This document shows positions 35,083 through 43,947 of a stretch of 64,000 nt of DNA, one piece after another (within the stretch, counting starts at the first letter, position 1; each line of letters begins with the position of its first letter). Source of the stretch: an uncultured SAR116 cluster alpha proteobacterium (GTDB lineage Bacteria > Pseudomonadota > Alphaproteobacteria > Puniceispirillales > Marisalimonadaceae); the NCBI GenBank assembly GCA_902543145.1, contig CACBXG010000001.1, forward strand, positions 206,965 to 270,964, written 5' to 3'. The position numbers and the translations under genes were made by a program. The notes under the pieces are model-generated. The model was not told the origin of the DNA. It worked only from the letters and a program-made list of their open reading frames with translations, and made no database searches.

Positions 35083-36072
35083 ATGAATGACCCTAAATTA
35101 GATTATAAAAATGAATTTCCTGTTGAATTAGTTAATCCTGACATTTCTCCTTACAAAAGATCTAACACTGGTATTGACTATATTATTACATTAGATAGTG
35201 GTTTAAGTGGTCCACATGTTTTTATTTCATCAATTGTACATGGTAATGAACCATGTGGGGCACTTGCTATAGATTGGTTTCTTAAAAATGACTTTAGGCC
35301 ATTAAGTGGAAAATTAACTCTAGGTTTTATGAATATTGAGGCTTATTTAGCATTTGATCCTCTTAATCCAAATAGAACAAGATGGGTTGAAGAGGATTTT
35401 AATAGATTGTGGGCAAAAGGTGTCCTAGAAGATCCCAAAAGAAAAAGAACTAGTGAATTTTTAAGAGCTAATGAAGTTAAAAATATCATTTCTCAAGTCG
35501 ATTATTTGCTGGATATACATTCAATGCAAAAACCTTGCGTACCTCTTATGATGGCTGGAATGTTAAATAAAGGTATTGATTTTGCTCGCAATGTAGGCAT
35601 GCAAATGCCAATAATATCCGATTCTGGACATAATGAAGGAATGAGAATGAGAGACTATTTAGGCTTTTCCAATAAAGAAAGTCAAAAAAATGCACTTCTA
35701 GTTGAATGTGGGCAACATTGGGCCAAGTCGTCTGAAATTGTTGCAATTGAGACTATGATAAGATTTTTACGAACTACTTCAATAATGGATGAAAATTTTG
35801 CAGATGATTTTATTTATAAAAATAAGATATTAAACTTTCAAAATAATGTTTATAAAGTTGGAAAAATTATAACTATCAAAAGTGAAAATTTTAAATTTTA
35901 TCAAGATTGGCAAGGTTTTGAAACCTTAAAAAAGGGAGCATTGATTGGGAAAGATGATAATGAAGACATATATGCTCCCTACGAAGAAACTATTTTAATT
36001 ATGCCTTCTAAAAGATTATTTCCAGGTAAAACAGCAGTAAGACTTGCATATAAATTAAGTAATCATAATTAG
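35083..36072 (+). CDS. Succinylglutamate desuccinylase/aspartoacylase family protein
   Basis: A 329-residue M14-like zinc hydrolase of the AstE/AspA family. Zinc ligands are in VHGNEPCG (H46 and E49) and DIHSMQ (H147). The C-terminal part has the short beta domain of the family (KKGALIGKDDNEDIYAPY). Relatives deacylate N-succinylglutamate or N-acetylaspartate; the substrate here is unknown. With the M20 and N-formylglutamate hydrolases and the ABC transporter it makes a set that could take up and deacylate several N-acyl amino acids. It is convergent with the permease gene (5-base gap). Confidence 0.85.
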   Translation: MNDPKLDYKNEFPVELVNPDISPYKRSNTGIDYIITLDSGLSGPHVFISSIVHGNEPCGALAIDWFLKNDFRPLSGKLTLGFMNIEAYLAFDPLNPNRTRWVEEDFNRLWAKGVLEDPKRKRTSEFLRANEVKNIISQVDYLLDIHSMQKPCVPLMMAGMLNKGIDFARNVGMQMPIISDSGHNEGMRMRDYLGFSNKESQKNALLVECGQHWAKSSEIVAIETMIRFLRTTSIMDENFADDFIYKNKILNFQNNVYKVGKIITIKSENFKFYQDWQGFETLKKGALIGKDDNEDIYAPYEETILIMPSKRLFPGKTAVRLAYKLSNHN

Positions 36073-36077
36073 AAATT

Positions 36078-36956
36078 TTAGTGAAGTCTTGGATTAAACA
36101 TGTCTCTCAAATGATCACCAACTAAATTTATAGAAGCCACTGTTATAAGTAATGCAACGCCTGGGAATATACTAATCCAAAAGTCGCCACTATACATATA
36201 TTCAAAACCATTTCCTATTAGAAGACCTAAAGAAGGTTCTGTTATGGGAAGACCTAAACCCAAAAAACTGAGTGTTGCTTCTAAAGAAATTGCATGTGCT
36301 GTTTGTAAAGTGCCAACAACAATTAATGGAGCCATGCAGTTGGGCAATATGTGTTTAAACATAATTCGTGTGTTTCCGAATGCTAAACATCTAGCAGCAT
36401 CTACATATTCCTTATTTATTTCAACCAGAGCACTCGATCGAGCTGTTCTAGCGTAATAAGCCCACTGTACTAAAATTAGTGCAATAATAGTTTTTTCAAC
36501 ACCTTTTCCAAAAGCAGCCAGAATAATTAAAGCAACTAAAATAGATGGAAAGCTAAGTTGAATGTCTACAATTCTCATAATTATTGACTCGTATCTCCCC
36601 CCAAAAAAAGCTGCAGAAATTCCAAAAAATGAACCTATTATTAAAGCAAAAATACCTGATAGAACGCCAACTCCTAAACTTACCCTCAATCCATAAAATA
36701 TTGCTGAAATCATGTCCCTACCTGCACCATCAGTTCCAAGTAAAAAATAATTACCAGAAAAGTCTTCTGAAAATGGTGGTAATCTACTATTCATAATACT
36801 AACAGTATTGAGGTCGTAAGGATCAGTCGGAGATACTAAAGGTGCAAATATTGCTACGAATAGAATAAGTAAAAAAATAAAAAAAGCGACTAGAGCAACC
36901 TTGTTTGAAGAAAAATCTTTACAGAATTCAAGGAATTTTCTTAGTTTTGGGCTCAT
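36078..36956 (-). CDS. Peptide ABC transporter permease (DppC type)
   Basis: A 292-residue inner-membrane permease with an N-terminal helix (about 18-40), the OppC_N stretch FAPLVSPTDPYDLN and about five further helices. The EAA motif YVDAARCLAFGNTRIMFKHI (about 185-204) contacts the ATPase. LGTDGAGRDMISAIFYGLR (about 74-92) is the family's periplasmic signature. Its gene overlaps the DppB-type gene by 4 bases. It forms one transporter with the solute-binding protein upstream and the fused ATPase on the opposite strand. Confidence 0.92.
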   Translation of the reverse strand: MSPKLRKFLEFCKDFSSNKVALVAFFIFLLILFVAIFAPLVSPTDPYDLNTVSIMNSRLPPFSEDFSGNYFLLGTDGAGRDMISAIFYGLRVSLGVGVLSGIFALIIGSFFGISAAFFGGRYESIIMRIVDIQLSFPSILVALIILAAFGKGVEKTIIALILVQWAYYARTARSSALVEINKEYVDAARCLAFGNTRIMFKHILPNCMAPLIVVGTLQTAHAISLEATLSFLGLGLPITEPSLGLLIGNGFEYMYSGDFWISIFPGVALLITVASINLVGDHLRDMFNPRLH

Positions 36957-37930
36957 TGATGATCCCCTTTAATTCTTACTCGAGGATCTAAGAATGTATA
37001 AATTATATCGACAATTAAGTTTAAAAATACGAAAAATGTTACAATGATCATTAAGTATGCAACAATAACTGGGCGATCAAGATTGTAAATTGAATCAATT
37101 ATTAGCTTTCCCATCCCTGGCCATGCGAACACAGTTTCAGTAACTGTTGAGAAAGCGATTAAGGAACCAAATTCAAGACCAACAACAGTGACAATTGGAA
37201 TTAAAATATTTTTTAAAACATGTATTAAAACAACTCTTTTTTCTGAAATCCCTTTAGATCTTGCAAATGTAATATAATCTTGAAGAATTATTTCTCTTGT
37301 GCCGGCTCGTGTTAAACGTATGACAGAAGAAATTTTAAATAACGCCAAATTTAGTGCAGGTAAAAAAACATGGGATAGTCCATTTAGAGTAAATAAAGAA
37401 CTATTTATGCCCATAAAGGTTCCAATCTCACCTCTACCAGTTGATGGTAACCATCCAAGTTGAACAGCAAATATCATGATAAATATAATACCAACCCAAA
37501 ATGTTGGCATAGAAAAGCCTAAGATAGAACCTGCCATAATAACCTTACTTGCTTTGCTGTCAGGGTTATATCCTGCGTATATACCTAACGGTATTGCTAT
37601 AATTAAAGATATAAATAATGAGAACAAGGCCAGTTCTAATGTGGCCGGCATTCTCTGGATTATCAACTTCAGGGCAGGTTCTCCAAAAATAAATGAGCTT
37701 CCTAAATCCCCTTTAAAAGCGTTTACTAAAAAATACCAATACTGTTCTGTTACAGGTCTATCTAGTCCAAGTTCGCGGATAACTCTTTCTACTTCGGCTT
37801 GATCAGCTTCAGGATTAATTAGCATTTCTACAGGATCACCTACTAGATTTACACCTCCAAAAACCAACAGAGACATAATAAATAAAACAAGTATACTTTG
37901 AGCGAATCTTGTACAAATAAATGCTGTCAT
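36953..37930 (-). CDS. Peptide ABC transporter permease (DppB type)
   Basis: A 325-residue inner-membrane permease. The N-terminal helix (about 8-28) and the GDPVEMLINPEADQAEVERV region (about 31-50) are typical of DppB/OppB. The EAA loop reads YITFARSKGISEKRVVLIHV (about 221-240). About six membrane helices are visible. It lies downstream of the solute-binding protein gene across a strong hairpin, so it is probably expressed at a lower level than that gene. Confidence 0.92.
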   Translation of the reverse strand: MTAFICTRFAQSILVLFIMSLLVFGGVNLVGDPVEMLINPEADQAEVERVIRELGLDRPVTEQYWYFLVNAFKGDLGSSFIFGEPALKLIIQRMPATLELALFSLFISLIIAIPLGIYAGYNPDSKASKVIMAGSILGFSMPTFWVGIIFIMIFAVQLGWLPSTGRGEIGTFMGINSSLFTLNGLSHVFLPALNLALFKISSVIRLTRAGTREIILQDYITFARSKGISEKRVVLIHVLKNILIPIVTVVGLEFGSLIAFSTVTETVFAWPGMGKLIIDSIYNLDRPVIVAYLMIIVTFFVFLNLIVDIIYTFLDPRVRIKGDHQ

Positions 37931-37944
37931 CTAAGAATTCTTTA

Positions 37945-37980
37945 ATAAAAAAGAACCAGAGCAAACTTGCTCTGGTTCTT
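37945..37980 (-). terminator. Hairpin terminator/attenuator between the binding-protein and permease genes
   Basis: A perfect 14-base inverted repeat (arms 37951-37964 and 37967-37980, AAGAACCAGAGCAA on the + strand) is followed, reading leftward on the minus strand, by a T run. There is no T run on the plus side, so it acts on the leftward transcript. It would keep the binding protein in excess of the permeases. Confidence 0.75.
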
Positions 37981-37990
37981 AGGTTATAAG

Positions 37991-39580
37991 TTATTTACAA
38001 TTTAAATATGTTGCTATTGTTCTTTCATCAGTTCTTGGAGTATAGCTACAAGAAGATTTTGCAGCCCAAGTATTCATTTGATAATGAATTGGAATAACAC
38101 CATAGTTTTTACCAACTGCTACCTCGGTAGCTTCAGCTAAAAGTTTACCTCTGGCGTCTGAATCAACTGTTCCAAGTGCCTTTTGAATTAGCTTATCAAC
38201 AATTGGATCAGAATGTCTTCCTCTATTTGCTCTACCCATACCAATAGATTTGTCATAAGTATGTAATAAAGCTCTTAATGGAGATGATGCTTCTCCAGAA
38301 CCAGCACCCCAACCAAGGACCATAAAACTAAATTCTGGGCTCTTATTTGGACCACCTCTTGATGCTCTTTTGAAGTAAACAGCTTTTGGCATTGTTTCAA
38401 CTTTTGCTTTAATACCTATCCTTGAGAACATCTGTGCAAGTGCCTCAGCAATTTTTGCATCATTGATGTATCTATCATTTGGACCATGAATAGTCATTTC
38501 AAAACCGTTTCCATAACCAGCATCTGCTAATAACTTTTTTGCAGCTTCTGGATCATATGGATCTGGTTTCATCTTATCCGAGACACCATGGAAACCTGCT
38601 GGTAATAATTGGCCTGCCTTTACAGCAATACCTTCCATCACTTTTGAAACCATTGCATCACGATTAATTGCTAAAGAAAGAGCTTTTCTTACCCTGACAT
38701 CCATTAGAGGGTTTTTAATTTTACCACCACCTATTGCTGTAATATGAGGTGAATTCTCTCTGAATTGGTCCATATGAAGATAAATCACTCTATTAGAAGA
38801 TCCGCTATTTAACTTAATAGTTGGATTTTTTTTCATTTTTGCAACATTTAAAGGAGGTACATTATCTATAAAATCTACATCTTTAGCTAATAGTGCTGCA
38901 ATTCTTGCAGGACCAGATTTAATTGGTTTAAATAAAATATTTTTGTATTTAGGCGCTCCAGTGCCTGCACCATGATAATTTTCGTTAGCTTTTAATACTA
39001 TTTTATCTCCTGGCACCCACTCTACAAACTTATAAGGACCAGTACCAATTGCTGCTTTACCACTATTATAGTCAGCTGTGGTTGCGCCTTCTCCATTTTT
39101 CTTTGATATAATTTTAACTGTCATAATATCATTTGGCATCAAAGGATAGGGTTTCTTTGTTTTTATGTGAATTGTATGACTATCAATTTTAATAAATTCC
39201 TTGCCTTTTAAATAAGTACCAAAACCTGATGGAGATTTTGGAACATTTTGTGCTCTTTGAGCCGTAAATAGAACATCATCTGCAGTAAAATCACTTCCGT
39301 CATGAAACTTTACACCTTTTCTAAGCTTAAATTCCCAAGTGGTGTTATTGATTGGTTTCCACGAAGTAGCTAAATCTGGATAATGTTGTTGATTTTCGTC
39401 TGACCCAACTAATGTCCCATAAATATGGGTTGCAAATGCATTATTTGGACCAAGATTATGATAATGTGGATCAATAGAGCTGGGCTCAGATTTCAATCCA
39501 ACAGTAAGGTCTTTTGCCAGTGCAACACTTGATAAAAGACAACTTATCAAAATAATAAAAAGTCTGTTGATTAATTTCAT
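37991..39580 (-). CDS. Peptide ABC transporter solute-binding protein (family 5)
   Basis: A 529-residue exported binding protein with signal peptide (about 1-22, cleaved after VALA). The family-5 signature region is present: ATHIYGTLVGSDENQQ, then YPDLATSWKP and WEFKLRKGVKFHDGSDFTADDV (about 80-103). The C-terminal LAEATEVAVGKNYGVIPIHY is also typical. Two cysteines near the C-terminus (about 513 and 528) could form a disulfide. A strong AGGAG ribosome site precedes the ATG. Substrate is unknown; the flanking hydrolases suggest peptides or N-acyl amino acids. Confidence 0.92.
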   Translation of the reverse strand: MKLINRLFIILISCLLSSVALAKDLTVGLKSEPSSIDPHYHNLGPNNAFATHIYGTLVGSDENQQHYPDLATSWKPINNTTWEFKLRKGVKFHDGSDFTADDVLFTAQRAQNVPKSPSGFGTYLKGKEFIKIDSHTIHIKTKKPYPLMPNDIMTVKIISKKNGEGATTADYNSGKAAIGTGPYKFVEWVPGDKIVLKANENYHGAGTGAPKYKNILFKPIKSGPARIAALLAKDVDFIDNVPPLNVAKMKKNPTIKLNSGSSNRVIYLHMDQFRENSPHITAIGGGKIKNPLMDVRVRKALSLAINRDAMVSKVMEGIAVKAGQLLPAGFHGVSDKMKPDPYDPEAAKKLLADAGYGNGFEMTIHGPNDRYINDAKIAEALAQMFSRIGIKAKVETMPKAVYFKRASRGGPNKSPEFSFMVLGWGAGSGEASSPLRALLHTYDKSIGMGRANRGRHSDPIVDKLIQKALGTVDSDARGKLLAEATEVAVGKNYGVIPIHYQMNTWAAKSSCSYTPRTDERTIATYLNCK

Positions 39581-39656
39581 TTTACTCTCCTAAAATATCC
39601 TTTAAAAAAACATTGAATTAAAAATAACTCAGAGTCAAAAGATAAAAAAGATTTAT

Positions 39657-39687
39657 ATAATTAAAAATTTTTGTTTTTTTTAATTAT
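39657..39687. promoter_or_regulatory. AT-only inverted repeat in the divergent region upstream of the binding-protein gene
   Basis: ATAATTAAAAA (39657-39667) and TTTTTAATTAT (39677-39687) form a perfect 11-base inverted repeat in the 131-base gap between the divergent binding-protein and alpha/beta-hydrolase genes. It could be an operator or a weak hairpin. Because it has no G or C, chance is a real alternative. Confidence 0.3.
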
Positions 39688-39711
39688 AATAAGTAATTAC
39701 AGGAGAAGATA

Positions 39712-40539
39712 TTGAACCACTTAGAAATTTTGAAAAAACTTCCCAAATTACAAATATTTAGTGTTAAAGAGTATAACATGAACATATCTTTCAGGCACAA
39801 TAAATTTGATGATAATTTACCTATTGTATTCTTGCATGGTTTTAATGGGAATAGCAAAAGTTGGGCTTTTCAATTTTTACATTTTAGAGATAAAAGGTCA
39901 GTAATTGCAATTGATGCACCTGGTTTTGGAAAATCAGATGCTGCGGATTTAAATATGTTTGAGATTGCAAAGCTAGTGAATAACTTACTAACAAATTTAG
40001 GAATTAAGAAATTTGACTTAGTAGGTCACTCGATGGGTGGCATGTTAGCTCAAATTGTTTCAGCTGACTTTTCCAATAGTGTAAATAAATTAGTTTTGTC
40101 ATGTACTCATAAAGGTTACGCATTACCGCCTCAGAGCCCTCTAAGGAAACCCTATAGTCAAAGACTTAAAGAAAGAAAAAAGTTGTCTAATAAAGAATTT
40201 GGTAAATTAAGAATTAAAAAGATGTTGCCTGAATTAATAGATAAAGAAATATTCAGTTTCTTATCTATTATTAGTGAAGAAATTACAGAAGGTTCCATAA
40301 TATCAGGTGGAATGGCTATGCAAACACTTGATACTTCAACTAGTTTGTTAAAAGTTAATCAACCATGTCTTATATTAAAAGGATCAAAAGATATTGTTGT
40401 ATCAAACGAGCGTTCTAATAAATTACAACAATCATTACCTCATGCAAAAGTATTAGAGCTTTCAAATGTTGGTCACGCACCATATTGTGAAAACTCATCT
40501 GATTTTAACGAAGCTATAGAAACTTTTTTTAATTCATGA
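39712..40539 (+). CDS. Alpha/beta hydrolase
   Basis: A 275-residue alpha/beta-fold hydrolase. The oxyanion-hole motif is HGFNGNSKSW (about 43-52), the nucleophile elbow GHSMGG (about 104-109), with a late Asp in LKGSKDIVV (about 226) and the catalytic His in NVGHAPYCE (about 255). The substrate cannot be inferred; esterases, lactonases and ring-cleavage-product hydrolases all share this pattern. The start is TTG at 39712 behind a CAGGAG site. It is coupled by a 4-base overlap to the MFS transporter, so the pair may handle one compound. Confidence 0.85.
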   Translation: MNHLEILKKLPKLQIFSVKEYNMNISFRHNKFDDNLPIVFLHGFNGNSKSWAFQFLHFRDKRSVIAIDAPGFGKSDAADLNMFEIAKLVNNLLTNLGIKKFDLVGHSMGGMLAQIVSADFSNSVNKLVLSCTHKGYALPPQSPLRKPYSQRLKERKKLSNKEFGKLRIKKMLPELIDKEIFSFLSIISEEITEGSIISGGMAMQTLDTSTSLLKVNQPCLILKGSKDIVVSNERSNKLQQSLPHAKVLELSNVGHAPYCENSSDFNEAIETFFNS

Positions 40540-41738
40540 ATGCCTTATCAAATAGATCATTTAGCTTATATTTTTTTAGTAATACGGTTTCTCTTTTTGG
40601 GCTCTGGATACAAAAAATTGGAGTTGGTTGGCTTACTTGGGAAATTACAGAATCTACATTTTGGACAAGTTTTGTAACTTTAGCTCTTATGGCACCTGCA
40701 GGAGTATTAGGACCATTTTTTGCTGTATTTGCAGAAAATTGGAATATGAGGGTAGCAAGTGTAATATTAAAAATATTAATGTTTTTAATCGGAATATTAA
40801 TTTGGTTCTTACAATATTTAGATCAACACACACTATTTACTTTGGCTTTTTTATCTGTTTTACAAGGTTTATTAAGTGCTTGTTATCACCCTGTAAGATT
40901 GGTTTTTGTCTCTATTGTTGTTCCAAAAAATTTACTCTCTAGTGCTGTAGGTCTAAATTCTGCATCCTTTAATGGATCAAGAGTTGTTGGCCCTGCTTTT
41001 GCTGGAGGATTGATAGCTTTTTTTAATCTTGAAGTAACTTTTTTGATTGCTGCCTTAACTTATGTTCCATTGATACCAGTCTTAATTTATATGCCCTTAA
41101 GAAAAAGGATTAAGAAAGAAGTTTTACAAGGAAATTTTTTTCATAGATTTTTGGAAGGTGGAAAATTTGCGGTAAGGACCCCCATTATTCTAAAAGGATT
41201 ATTTGTTGTTTTTGTAAGCGCCTTTTTTGTAAGAGGGATGCTTGAAATTCAACCAACAATTGCAGGAGAAATACTAAAACAAGGGAGTTTTGGATTATCC
41301 TTAATTACAACTACTGCAGGTATTGGGGCCTTATTGGCGTCAATTTGGATAGGTTTTAGAAATAGTAATAAAAGTAAAATTGAAACTAAATTAGTATCAA
41401 TGTTAATGCTTGGTCTGATAATAAGCTGCATTATTGGCTTTATTTCAGAAGTTTATACAATGGCCATATTTTTTACAGTTATTGGTTTTACTACAACAGC
41501 AGTTGGAATTGGAACTCAAACAATTATCCAATTAGAAGTAGAAGAAGTTTATAGGGCTAGAGTCTTAACTTGGTGGTCAAGTATTTCTTTTGGATCATTA
41601 ACAGTTGGAGGTATAATTTTAGGATTTGTGGGTGAATTCGCTCCTTTAAGTAATGCTCTTATAATAATGCCAATTATTGGTTATTTCATATTTAAATTGA
41701 TTCTATACTTAAAATTTAAAAATAATTTATTTAATTGA
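40536..41738 (+). CDS. MFS transporter (EntS/MFS_3-like)
   Basis: A 400-residue membrane protein with about 10-12 helices. The opening NRSFSLYFFSNTVSLFGLWIQK (about 6-27, helix 1) and the loop 2-3 region FAENWNMRVASV (about 64-75) resemble the EntS-like MFS_3 group of exporters. Substrate unknown. It starts inside the end of the alpha/beta hydrolase gene (ATGA) and its last 12 bases overlap the convergent EamA transporter gene, the longest convergent overlap in this window. Confidence 0.8.
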   Translation: MNALSNRSFSLYFFSNTVSLFGLWIQKIGVGWLTWEITESTFWTSFVTLALMAPAGVLGPFFAVFAENWNMRVASVILKILMFLIGILIWFLQYLDQHTLFTLAFLSVLQGLLSACYHPVRLVFVSIVVPKNLLSSAVGLNSASFNGSRVVGPAFAGGLIAFFNLEVTFLIAALTYVPLIPVLIYMPLRKRIKKEVLQGNFFHRFLEGGKFAVRTPIILKGLFVVFVSAFFVRGMLEIQPTIAGEILKQGSFGLSLITTTAGIGALLASIWIGFRNSNKSKIETKLVSMLMLGLIISCIIGFISEVYTMAIFFTVIGFTTTAVGIGTQTIIQLEVEEVYRARVLTWWSSISFGSLTVGGIILGFVGEFAPLSNALIIMPIIGYFIFKLILYLKFKNNLFN

Positions 41739-42614
41739 TTTTATTTTAGCCTCTCTTTTGAAGATATATATACCTGAAATTGTTATAATCAATCCTCCTA
41801 CTATTGTAGAAATTATTGGATGCGAGTTCCATATCAAGTAATCAAAAATAATTGCCCATACAATTCCTGTATAATTAAATGGACTTACAATTGAAGCAGG
41901 TGCTTTTTGTAATGCGTAAGTCATTAACAATTGTGTTAAAAAAGCTGACACACCTAGTCCAATAAATAATAAAATAACTCTTAATGAAGGTTCTTTCCAC
42001 AAAAATGGTTGAAAAAAAGAAGTTAGAATAAAACTCACTAACATAAAGTAAAAGACTGTTTTTACAGGATGTTCAGTTGTCCCTAATAATCTTAAAAAAA
42101 TAATAGTAGTAGACCACATTAAAGTGCCAATTAAGGCATAAATTGAAGCAATAGCTATGGAGCCAGTTGGGTTTATTGCAATTACTACTCCACCAAATCC
42201 AATTAAAATGGCTAACCATCTTCGCCACCCTATTATTTCGTTGAGAAAGATTATTGCAAAAATACATGAAAAAATTGGTACTGCTTGAGATATTACTGTA
42301 ACATCTGCAACAGGTAATCTTTGAAAGGCTAAAAAAAACATTATGTTCCCAGTAAGTCCTGCTAAGCTTCTAAAGAAATGAAGATAAGGCTTATTTGTTT
42401 TTAAAAATTTTATGCCTCCTAGCTTGTAAATTAGAGGTAATAAAAGAATTATTACAACCATGGCTCTTGCAAATGTGATCTGTACAGCATGGTATTCAAT
42501 ACCTACTAATTTAGCTTGAACGCTCATAATAGTTACACAAAATACAGCCAAAATCATTGCTAGGATGGCTTTAAAATTATTAGAAGTATTTTTATAAATG
42601 GTTACTAAATTCAA
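41727..42614 (-). CDS. EamA (DMT) family transporter
   Basis: A 295-residue membrane protein with ten predicted helices arranged as two EamA repeats (about 15-140 and 150-285). Recognisable parts are FARAMVVIILLLPLIY (about 49-64), QAVPIFSCIFAIIFLNE (about 110-126) and the second-half SPFNYTGIVWAIIFDYLIW. Family members export amino acids or other metabolites; substrate unknown. The start is TTG at 42614 with an alternative ATG at residue 20. It follows the MFS gene by 6 bases in the same leftward transcript. Confidence 0.82.
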   Translation of the reverse strand: MNLVTIYKNTSNNFKAILAMILAVFCVTIMSVQAKLVGIEYHAVQITFARAMVVIILLLPLIYKLGGIKFLKTNKPYLHFFRSLAGLTGNIMFFLAFQRLPVADVTVISQAVPIFSCIFAIIFLNEIIGWRRWLAILIGFGGVVIAINPTGSIAIASIYALIGTLMWSTTIIFLRLLGTTEHPVKTVFYFMLVSFILTSFFQPFLWKEPSLRVILLFIGLGVSAFLTQLLMTYALQKAPASIVSPFNYTGIVWAIIFDYLIWNSHPIISTIVGGLIITISGIYIFKREAKIKSIK

Positions 42615-42620
42615 TTTAAT

Positions 42621-43898
42621 TTATTTCTTCATTTCTGTAAGTTTTTTACTTTCTCTTAAAAAGAAAAAACATAAAAATGCTGAGAAAAAAGGATATAATG
42701 CAGAAAGTCTTATAGTTGTAATTAAGTCATAACCAAGATCCATTGATATTGCGAACGGCATTGCGCCAATTGATGCCCCTACAACTAATATCATTTGACC
42801 TGTGCCTTGAATACTACCAACATGTAGTCTTCCAAAATACCTTGGCCAGATATAGCCAAATAAAGATAAATTAAATCCATTATTAATTCCAAAAATGATC
42901 GCATAAATCATGGAAAAGGTAGAATCACGTGCAAAGGTTATGGATAGTAGTGAAGCCGTGGTTATTAATAATGCAACTCCAATAATATTATGAGTTTCAA
43001 ATCTGTCTAAAATTTTACCTGCAATAGGAATAAAGATAATCATCGAAACCATTGTTGGTATGAATAAAGCAGCTGCAGTGCTACTCTCCATTCCATAGTA
43101 TTGACTTAAAATTGTAACTTGAAAAAAATGAAGCGCAGTTACTAATGAAGATATAGAAAAAAATGAGAATGCAAGTATATAGAAGCTTTTTTCCTTTAGG
43201 GCTTCTTCAAGATTGAGACCAAAAATTTTTTCATTACTTTTACTCTTTTTATTATTTTCTAAAATTCCATCTGGTTTAATGCTTACATCTTCAGGTTTAT
43301 CTATTGCTAAGAAAATTAATGATGGTAACATAATCAACCATGTAGACAAACCTAGAATAACCCATGCCATTCTCCATCCGTAATTTGAAATTAAAAAGTC
43401 AGAGATATATGGATGTAAACCCATAGAAATAGCAAACCCTAAACCCATTAATCCTAATGCAAATCCTCTTTTCTTATCAAACCACTGAGTTATAATATTC
43501 GCAGAACCAAGCATTAGAGAGCCTTGCCCAAAAAATCTTAAAAATCCAAATGCGATGGCCAACATTAGAAAGTTTGATGCAGCTCCAAAAATCATACATC
43601 CAATTCCAAGGAGTAAGACGGTATATATTAAAATTTTTCTAGGTCCGTATTTGTCAACTAATTTTCCCATTTTTGGCAATAGAAATGCAGCAAATAAAGT
43701 TGCTATCATATAAGCAGTAGTAATTGATGTACTGGAAATTTTAAGATCTTGAGATATTACTGGTATAAAAGGACTAAAGGTATGAGATTGTCCTGCTCCA
43801 CTCGTAAAAATACCAAGACTCCCGATTCCAACAATTACCCAGCCGTAGAAGAATTTGTCTTTTGTAGCTTCGAAAAATTTTTTGTTAACAAAAAACAT
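42621..43898 (-). CDS. MFS transporter (OxlT/MCT-like)
   Basis: A 425-residue twelve-helix MFS permease. The first helix (YGWVIVGIGSLGIFTSGAGQSHTF region), the loop LVDKYGPRKILIYTVLLLGIG (about 81-101) and a central cytosolic loop with SNEKIFGLNLEEALKEKSFYI fit the oxalate:formate antiporter/monocarboxylate branch. That would make a carboxylate substrate plausible, but this is a family-level guess. It is co-directional with the DUF1932 dehydrogenase and EamA genes. Confidence 0.82.
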   Translation of the reverse strand: MFFVNKKFFEATKDKFFYGWVIVGIGSLGIFTSGAGQSHTFSPFIPVISQDLKISSTSITTAYMIATLFAAFLLPKMGKLVDKYGPRKILIYTVLLLGIGCMIFGAASNFLMLAIAFGFLRFFGQGSLMLGSANIITQWFDKKRGFALGLMGLGFAISMGLHPYISDFLISNYGWRMAWVILGLSTWLIMLPSLIFLAIDKPEDVSIKPDGILENNKKSKSNEKIFGLNLEEALKEKSFYILAFSFFSISSLVTALHFFQVTILSQYYGMESSTAAALFIPTMVSMIIFIPIAGKILDRFETHNIIGVALLITTASLLSITFARDSTFSMIYAIIFGINNGFNLSLFGYIWPRYFGRLHVGSIQGTGQMILVVGASIGAMPFAISMDLGYDLITTIRLSALYPFFSAFLCFFFLRESKKLTEMKK

Positions 43899-43947
43899 GT
43901 TAATGATTTACTTCATTTGTTAACTAATTTACAAGTGTTTTTATATT

